This document shows, piece after piece, positions 60,175 through 64,000 of a DNA stretch of 64,000 bases. The stretch's first letter is position 1; each line of letters begins with the position of its first letter. The position numbers and the translations under genes were made by a program. This DNA is from Amycolatopsis balhimycina FH 1894. Its GTDB lineage: Bacteria > Actinomycetota > Actinomycetes > Mycobacteriales > Pseudonocardiaceae. Under the pieces are notes generated by a model. The model worked only from the letters and a program-made list of their open reading frames with translations. It did no database searches and was not told where the DNA came from. Location: assembly GCF_000384295.1 (NCBI RefSeq), contig NZ_KB913037.1:1717975-1781974 (forward strand), given 5' to 3'.

Positions 60175-60951
60175 ATGAGCCTGGCGGTCGGAAGCGTCGG
60201 CGCCTGGCTGGTCCAAGCCTTCCCCGACATCTCCAGCAATCTGATCGCGGCGGCGATCGGCGGCGTGCTGGTCTGGTCGGCGACGAATGCGAGACGACGC
60301 CTCAAGCTGGTTCGCGCGCGCAGGTTCTGGCGGGCGCTGGGTGGCCGTCACCCGCTCATCGTCCTGGGAGCGCATGACTTCGGATCGCAGCGGCGGTGGG
60401 CCAGAGCCGGCGTGGTGGGCATGGGCGACATCGGGGCCCTCGTGGAAATCGAAGCACAGCTCCGCAAGCTGGGCTTTGCAGGGAAGATCGCCGAGTCGAA
60501 GCAGTTGTCGCCACGGGAGCTGAGTTCGGACCTCGTCCTGATCGGCGGGCCGGTGGCCAATGCCGTGACGAGAACGATGATGACGAAGCTGCGCGGCACG
60601 ATCTCCTACGATTTCGCCGAAGATCCGGAGCACGAGGCAGCCGTGGTGCACGACCTGAGATCCGGTCGGTTACTGACACCGCAGTACGACGAGCCGGGCT
60701 ACCCGGTCAGCGACCACGCCTTGATCATCCGGACGCCGAACCCCCTCGCGCCGGACACGGCGGAACTCGTCATCGTGGCAGGATGCTTCGAACACGGCAC
60801 CGAGGCCGCGGCAGAGAAGCTCGGAGACCGGAAGTTCCTCCGCAGACTCAAGAGAATGAAGCACTTCGAGGCGCTCGTCGAGACCACCGTCGTGAACGGT
60901 GCCCACTACAACACCAAGCTCGTCGAAACCCGGCGCATACCGGCAGGCTGA
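60175..60951 (+). CDS. Membrane-anchored protein with unidentified alpha/beta domain
   Basis: 258-residue protein. A single TM helix (about 22-38, NLIAAAIGGVLVWSA) is followed by a basic ARRRLKLVRARR stop-transfer run, so the rest is cytoplasmic. The globular part alternates strands and helices: RHPLIVLGAHDFG, SSDLVLIGGPVANAVTR, DHALIIRTPNPLAPDTAELV and VAGCFEHGTEAAAEKL. The IGGP-x-AN motif suggests a Rossmann-like nucleotide or phosphate site. I do not recognise the family. GGGGGAG precedes ATG 60175. Composition is less G+C-rich than its neighbours. No partner gene is evident. Confidence 0.75.
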   Translation: MSLAVGSVGAWLVQAFPDISSNLIAAAIGGVLVWSATNARRRLKLVRARRFWRALGGRHPLIVLGAHDFGSQRRWARAGVVGMGDIGALVEIEAQLRKLGFAGKIAESKQLSPRELSSDLVLIGGPVANAVTRTMMTKLRGTISYDFAEDPEHEAAVVHDLRSGRLLTPQYDEPGYPVSDHALIIRTPNPLAPDTAELVIVAGCFEHGTEAAAEKLGDRKFLRRLKRMKHFEALVETTVVNGAHYNTKLVETRRIPAG

Positions 60952-61016
60952 CATCCGGACCTCCGAAAGCTCCGGCGTCGAACCGGTCAGCGTTGCGGAG
61001 CTGCCGGGTGGCGCCG

Positions 61017-63095
61017 CTACCCGCCCAGTGTGACGTGGAAGATCTTCTCGTTGCTGTTGTCGGGAACACTGTCTTTGTCGCCGTTGTTGGTGGTCGTCAG
61101 CCACAGCCCGCCGCCGGGCGCGGGTTCCACCGTGCGCAGCCGCCCGTAGGTGCCGTTGAAGTACGCCTGGACATCGGTCAGGTCGCTGCCGCTGATCACT
61201 TCGCGGTACATCCGGGTCCCGCGTTCGCAGGCGACGTAGAGCACGTCGCGGACGATGGCGATGCCGGAGCAGGAACCGTCCGCCGTGGGGTACGTCCGCT
61301 TCGGCGCGATGAAGCCCGCGGTGCCGCAGGTTCCGGAGGTGCCTTCACACGCCGGCCAGCCGTAGTTGCCGCCCTTGGTGATCAGGTTGGTCTCGTCCAT
61401 GATCCCGTCGCCGAACTCCTGTTCCCACAACCGGCCCTGGGAATCGAACGCGAGTCCCTGCGGGTTGCGGTGGCCGTAGCTCCACACGTAGGTGCCGAAA
61501 GGATTGTCCGAAGGCACGCTGCCGTCCGGGTTCAGCCGCAGGACCTTGCCGTTGAGGCTCGCCTTGTTCTGCGCGTTGTCGCCGTTCTGGGCGTCGCCGG
61601 TGGTGGCGTAGAGCTTGCCGTCCGGCCCGAAGCGCAGCCGGCCGCCGTTGTGGTACTTGTTGCGCAGCAACCCGCTGACCAGTACCTGTTCCGTGGTCGT
61701 GCCGAGCTGGTCGTCCTCCAGCTTGATCCGCACGATCCGGTTGTCGGACGGGGAAGTGTGCATCAGGTAGAGCCAGTGGTCACCGGCGAACCCGGGCGAG
61801 ACGGCCAGGCCGAGCAGGCCGCCCTCACCGTCGGTGTTGTCCACGCCGGGGACCGTGCCGACGGTGGTCTTGGCCCCGGTGGCCGGGTTCAGGTGGACGA
61901 TGTCATGGGCGTCGCGCCGGGTGTAGAGGATCGTGCCGTCCGGCAGCGTCACCAGGCCCCACGGGATGTCGGTGTCGGTGGCGATCTGCGTCACCGCGCA
62001 CACGGAGTCGCCGCAGGCCGCGCCGGTGGTCACGGTCGTGGTCGCGCTGGGCGGCGAGACGTTCGCCTGCGCGTCCCGCGCCACGACGTAATACTGGTAG
62101 CTCGTGTTCGCCGCCAAGCCACTGTCGACGAAGGTGGTCGCGGGTGGTGCGGTGGCCGTCCCGGTGACGGCACCGACCTTGGCGCCACCACGGTAGACGT
62201 CGTAAGCGCGGACGCCGATGTTGTCCGTGGCCGCGGCCCAGTCCAGGGTCACCGTCGTGCCGGATGCGGCGCCGGTCAGCTTCGTGGGCGCGCTCGGCGC
62301 CTGGTCGTCCGGCTGGCACTGCGGGGGCGTGATCGAGACCGTGGTACTGGCCTGGGAGACGTTCCCCGCGGCGTCACGCGCGTTGACGTAGAGGCCCCAG
62401 GTCGCGCCGCCGACCACGGTGAGGCTCGTCGACAGGGTGCTCCCGCTCACCGACTTCATCGACTGGCCGTCGTGGTAGACGTCGTAGAACGCCACGCCCA
62501 CGTTGTCGGTGGACGCGTTCCACGCGAAGGTGACGGCGTCGCAGACCAGGTCGCTCACCCGGGGGTTTCCCGGCACGCTCGGGGGCTGGGTGTCGCCGAG
62601 GGACGTCCGCCACTTCTGGTTGGCTCCCCCGTTGCAGGTCGACAACCCGACCAGGGTGCTGTTGGCGGTGCCCGCCCCGGTGACGTCCAGGCAGAGGCCC
62701 GACTGCACACCGGTGATGGTGCCGTCGGTGCCGATCCGCCACTTCTGGTTGGCACCGCCGTGGCAGGGGTAGATCTGGGCGTCGGCCGGGGACGTGGTGC
62801 TCGCGCCGGCGACGTCCAGGCACATCGCGGCGTCGTACACCCGCAGCTCACCCGCCGCCGTGAACGTCCACGCCTGGTTGGCTTGGCCGTTGCAGTCGTA
62901 GATGTTGACGCGCGTCTTCGACGCGGTGCTGTTGCCGACGACGTCGAGGCACCGCCCGGAGGCCACGCCCGTCACCGTGGATCCGGTGGCCGCCGCGGCG
63001 GCAGCGGGCACGACCGCCGTCACCGCGGCGACGGCGGCGATCACCGCGGTCAGCACACGGAGGCGCAACCGCCGGCGGGAGCTCGAGGGGAACAT
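61017..63095 (-). CDS. Secreted PQQ-type sugar dehydrogenase-like protein with ricin and FnIII domains
   Basis: 692-residue secreted protein. A signal peptide (LRVLTAVIAAVAAVTAVVPA) is followed by a ricin-type beta-trefoil (three repeats with GRCLDVVGNSTA, NQAWTF, NQKWRI, NQKWRT) and two fibronectin III domains (DTQPPSVPGNPRVSDLV; DQAPSAPTKLTG). The C-terminal six-blade propeller resembles soluble glucose dehydrogenase/Hhip-like proteins: IPWGLVTLPDGTILYTRRD, EGGLLGLAVSPGFAGDHWLY, HNGGRLRFGPDGKLYATTGD and GHRNPQGLAFD. It probably oxidises sugars extracellularly with PQQ while bound to glycan. ATG 63095 has GAAAGG upstream; it follows the GH2-like gene by 29 bp. Confidence 0.85.
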   Translation of the reverse strand: MFPSSSRRRLRLRVLTAVIAAVAAVTAVVPAAAAAATGSTVTGVASGRCLDVVGNSTASKTRVNIYDCNGQANQAWTFTAAGELRVYDAAMCLDVAGASTTSPADAQIYPCHGGANQKWRIGTDGTITGVQSGLCLDVTGAGTANSTLVGLSTCNGGANQKWRTSLGDTQPPSVPGNPRVSDLVCDAVTFAWNASTDNVGVAFYDVYHDGQSMKSVSGSTLSTSLTVVGGATWGLYVNARDAAGNVSQASTTVSITPPQCQPDDQAPSAPTKLTGAASGTTVTLDWAAATDNIGVRAYDVYRGGAKVGAVTGTATAPPATTFVDSGLAANTSYQYYVVARDAQANVSPPSATTTVTTGAACGDSVCAVTQIATDTDIPWGLVTLPDGTILYTRRDAHDIVHLNPATGAKTTVGTVPGVDNTDGEGGLLGLAVSPGFAGDHWLYLMHTSPSDNRIVRIKLEDDQLGTTTEQVLVSGLLRNKYHNGGRLRFGPDGKLYATTGDAQNGDNAQNKASLNGKVLRLNPDGSVPSDNPFGTYVWSYGHRNPQGLAFDSQGRLWEQEFGDGIMDETNLITKGGNYGWPACEGTSGTCGTAGFIAPKRTYPTADGSCSGIAIVRDVLYVACERGTRMYREVISGSDLTDVQAYFNGTYGRLRTVEPAPGGGLWLTTTNNGDKDSVPDNSNEKIFHVTLGG

Positions 63096-63124
63096 TCTCG
63101 TGACCTTTCGCTGTGGGGCCGGCT

Positions 63125-64000
63125 TCACGCGTCGAAGCGGAAGTACACGGTGCGGTGGTAGTCGCCGGTGGCGGCGTTCGGGCGGCTCTCCGGGCCCAGC
63201 GCCGCGACGCCGTGGAACTTGGTGCCGATCGGCGCGATGCCGTCGAGGAGGGAGATGCCGCCGGCTGGGTAGGTCACCACGGCGTTCTGCGGGTCGGGGC
63301 CCACCTTCGGGGTGAACAACCGCAGGTACAGGCCCTCTTCCGCGGCGACCATCGTGATCGCGCCCTCGGTGGTGTCCAGCACGGCCCAGCAGGTCCGGCC
63401 GTGGTAGCCCTTGAACTCGGGGTAGGCGAATCCGCTCGCCCCGGTCGCGGTGTCGTTGTACGGCTTGTGCCAGACGTCCGGCTGCACACCGCGCAGCCGG
63501 TTCTTGTAGACGCGGTACGGCCCGTCCCCGAGCCAGGTCAGGCCTCGCACGCCGGCCTCGGGGTAGTCGAAGTTCACGCCGAGGTGGTCGTGGTCGCCGG
63601 TGGCGCGGTAGCGGTACTCCAGCCGCAGCCAGCCGTTGGCGTCCAGCCGCCAGCGCACGGACGTCAGGTCGCCGCTGTAGTCCGCCTGCACGACCCAGCC
63701 GGTGCCGTCGCGGAAGTGGCTGAACCCGGTCAGGGTGGCCGTACCTCCGGCCGGGGCGGGTCCGTTGGCCAGCGACACCGGCGAGCTGCCGCGGCGCACG
63801 CCGGTCAGCCGCCCGCCGGCCTTGCTGATGGTGATCCGGGTGGCCCCGGCGACGAGCGTCACCTCACCGGCGGTCTCGGCCGCGGTGACGCTCCCTGTGG
63901 TCGCCGGGCGAACCAGGCGAGTGGCGAAGTCCGGCGCCTTGCGGATGCGCCACGTCCAAGCGGTGATGTTCCGGCCGGTCGGATCGGTCACGCTCAGCCG
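63125..64000 (-). CDS. GH2-like glycoside hydrolase C-terminal part, 5' end outside window
   Basis: The frame is open from 64000 to the stop at 63125 (292 codons). It reads TRITISKAGGRLTGVRRGSS, FSHFRDGTGWVVQADYSGDL, LTWLGDGPYRVYKNRLRGVQ and VYPEFKGYHGRT-like FAYPEFKGYHGRTCWAVLD, the pattern of the beta-sandwich (domain 5) that closes beta-galactosidase-type GH2 enzymes. The catalytic barrel lies beyond the window. GTG codons near 63991 are internal, not a start. It is followed 29 bp later by the sugar dehydrogenase, suggesting one glycan-use operon. Confidence 0.7.
   Translation of the reverse strand, partial: RLSVTDPTGRNITAWTWRIRKAPDFATRLVRPATTGSVTAAETAGEVTLVAGATRITISKAGGRLTGVRRGSSPVSLANGPAPAGGTATLTGFSHFRDGTGWVVQADYSGDLTSVRWRLDANGWLRLEYRYRATGDHDHLGVNFDYPEAGVRGLTWLGDGPYRVYKNRLRGVQPDVWHKPYNDTATGASGFAYPEFKGYHGRTCWAVLDTTEGAITMVAAEEGLYLRLFTPKVGPDPQNAVVTYPAGGISLLDGIAPIGTKFHGVAALGPESRPNAATGDYHRTVYFRFDA

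Noticed and set aside
1..64000. CRISPR array or anti-phage island search
   Set aside because: No spaced direct repeats, cas genes, restriction-modification or reverse-transcriptase motifs were seen; only the STAND and unknown TM proteins are loosely defence-like.
1..64000. Polyketide or nonribosomal peptide cluster
   Set aside because: SDR, FAD and MFS genes are present but there is no ketosynthase, adenylation or carrier-protein gene.

Overview
The window is high-G+C actinomycete chromosome. It has densely packed operons, many GTG starts, strong GGAGG-type ribosome binding sites and several apparently leaderless promoters. Signal-peptide hydrolases carrying ricin-type lectin modules, LAL/LuxR, AraC, PadR, TetR and LysR regulators, and a long ESX/Rhs polymorphic toxin suggest a soil Pseudonocardiaceae-like genus such as Amycolatopsis. 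The genus is inferred from gene style and was not tested by alignment. No rRNA, tRNA, CRISPR array, intact insertion sequence or replication origin was recognised.

Layout. 1-5054 (minus): a large LuxR-family ATPase regulator followed by an SDR / F420-type luciferase-like oxidoreductase / SDR operon. 5189-9355 (plus): a VOC protein, a disulfide-type flavoprotein, a zinc alcohol dehydrogenase, an SDR relic on the minus strand and a chloroperoxidase-like hydrolase, ending at a strong shared hairpin. 9428-11875: a secreted GH3 glucosidase. 12097-16862: an acyl-CoA operon (fused CoA-transferase, crotonase, Cys-less thiolase-fold protein, Zn-less DUF35 partner) divergent from a LysR gene. 18007-21024: a 1005-residue cyclase-homology / NB-ARC / TPR protein of visibly different composition. 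21884-27034: a two-component system divergent from an ABC exporter with two permeases, one bearing a large extracellular beta domain. 27161-28245: a PadR regulator and membrane protein with a perfect operator.

28398-33749 is an arabinogalactan-type locus (GH54, GH43, GH39-like) whose convergent halves share a perfect 18-bp terminator. A LacI-type palindrome lies in front of GH54. 34126-41000 is a six-gene meta-cleavage style aromatic catabolic operon (cyclase, FAD monooxygenase, extradiol-type VOC dioxygenase, FAH-family hydrolase, SDR, C-C hydrolase), divergent from its LysR regulator, which is frameshifted. It is followed by an MFS pump and an AI-2E family protein.

43896-48509 encodes an ESX-type Rhs polymorphic toxin. 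Its C-terminal domain carries the motif series of CD38/ADP-ribosyl cyclases and is the most interesting element here. 49283-59923 holds small regulated redox modules, each with its own TetR or AraC switch: SDRs, a DsbA/MBL/NTF2 operon, FAD monooxygenase plus TetR, TetR/SDR and two RibD-type reductases, interspersed with broken genes. 60175-64000 has an unknown membrane-anchored protein and a secreted sugar dehydrogenase with lectin/FnIII modules behind a GH2-like enzyme that runs off the window.

Much of the region is accessory: secreted glycan degradation, aromatic or CoA-ester catabolism, and competition, with decayed fragments between modules that suggest repeated gain and loss.
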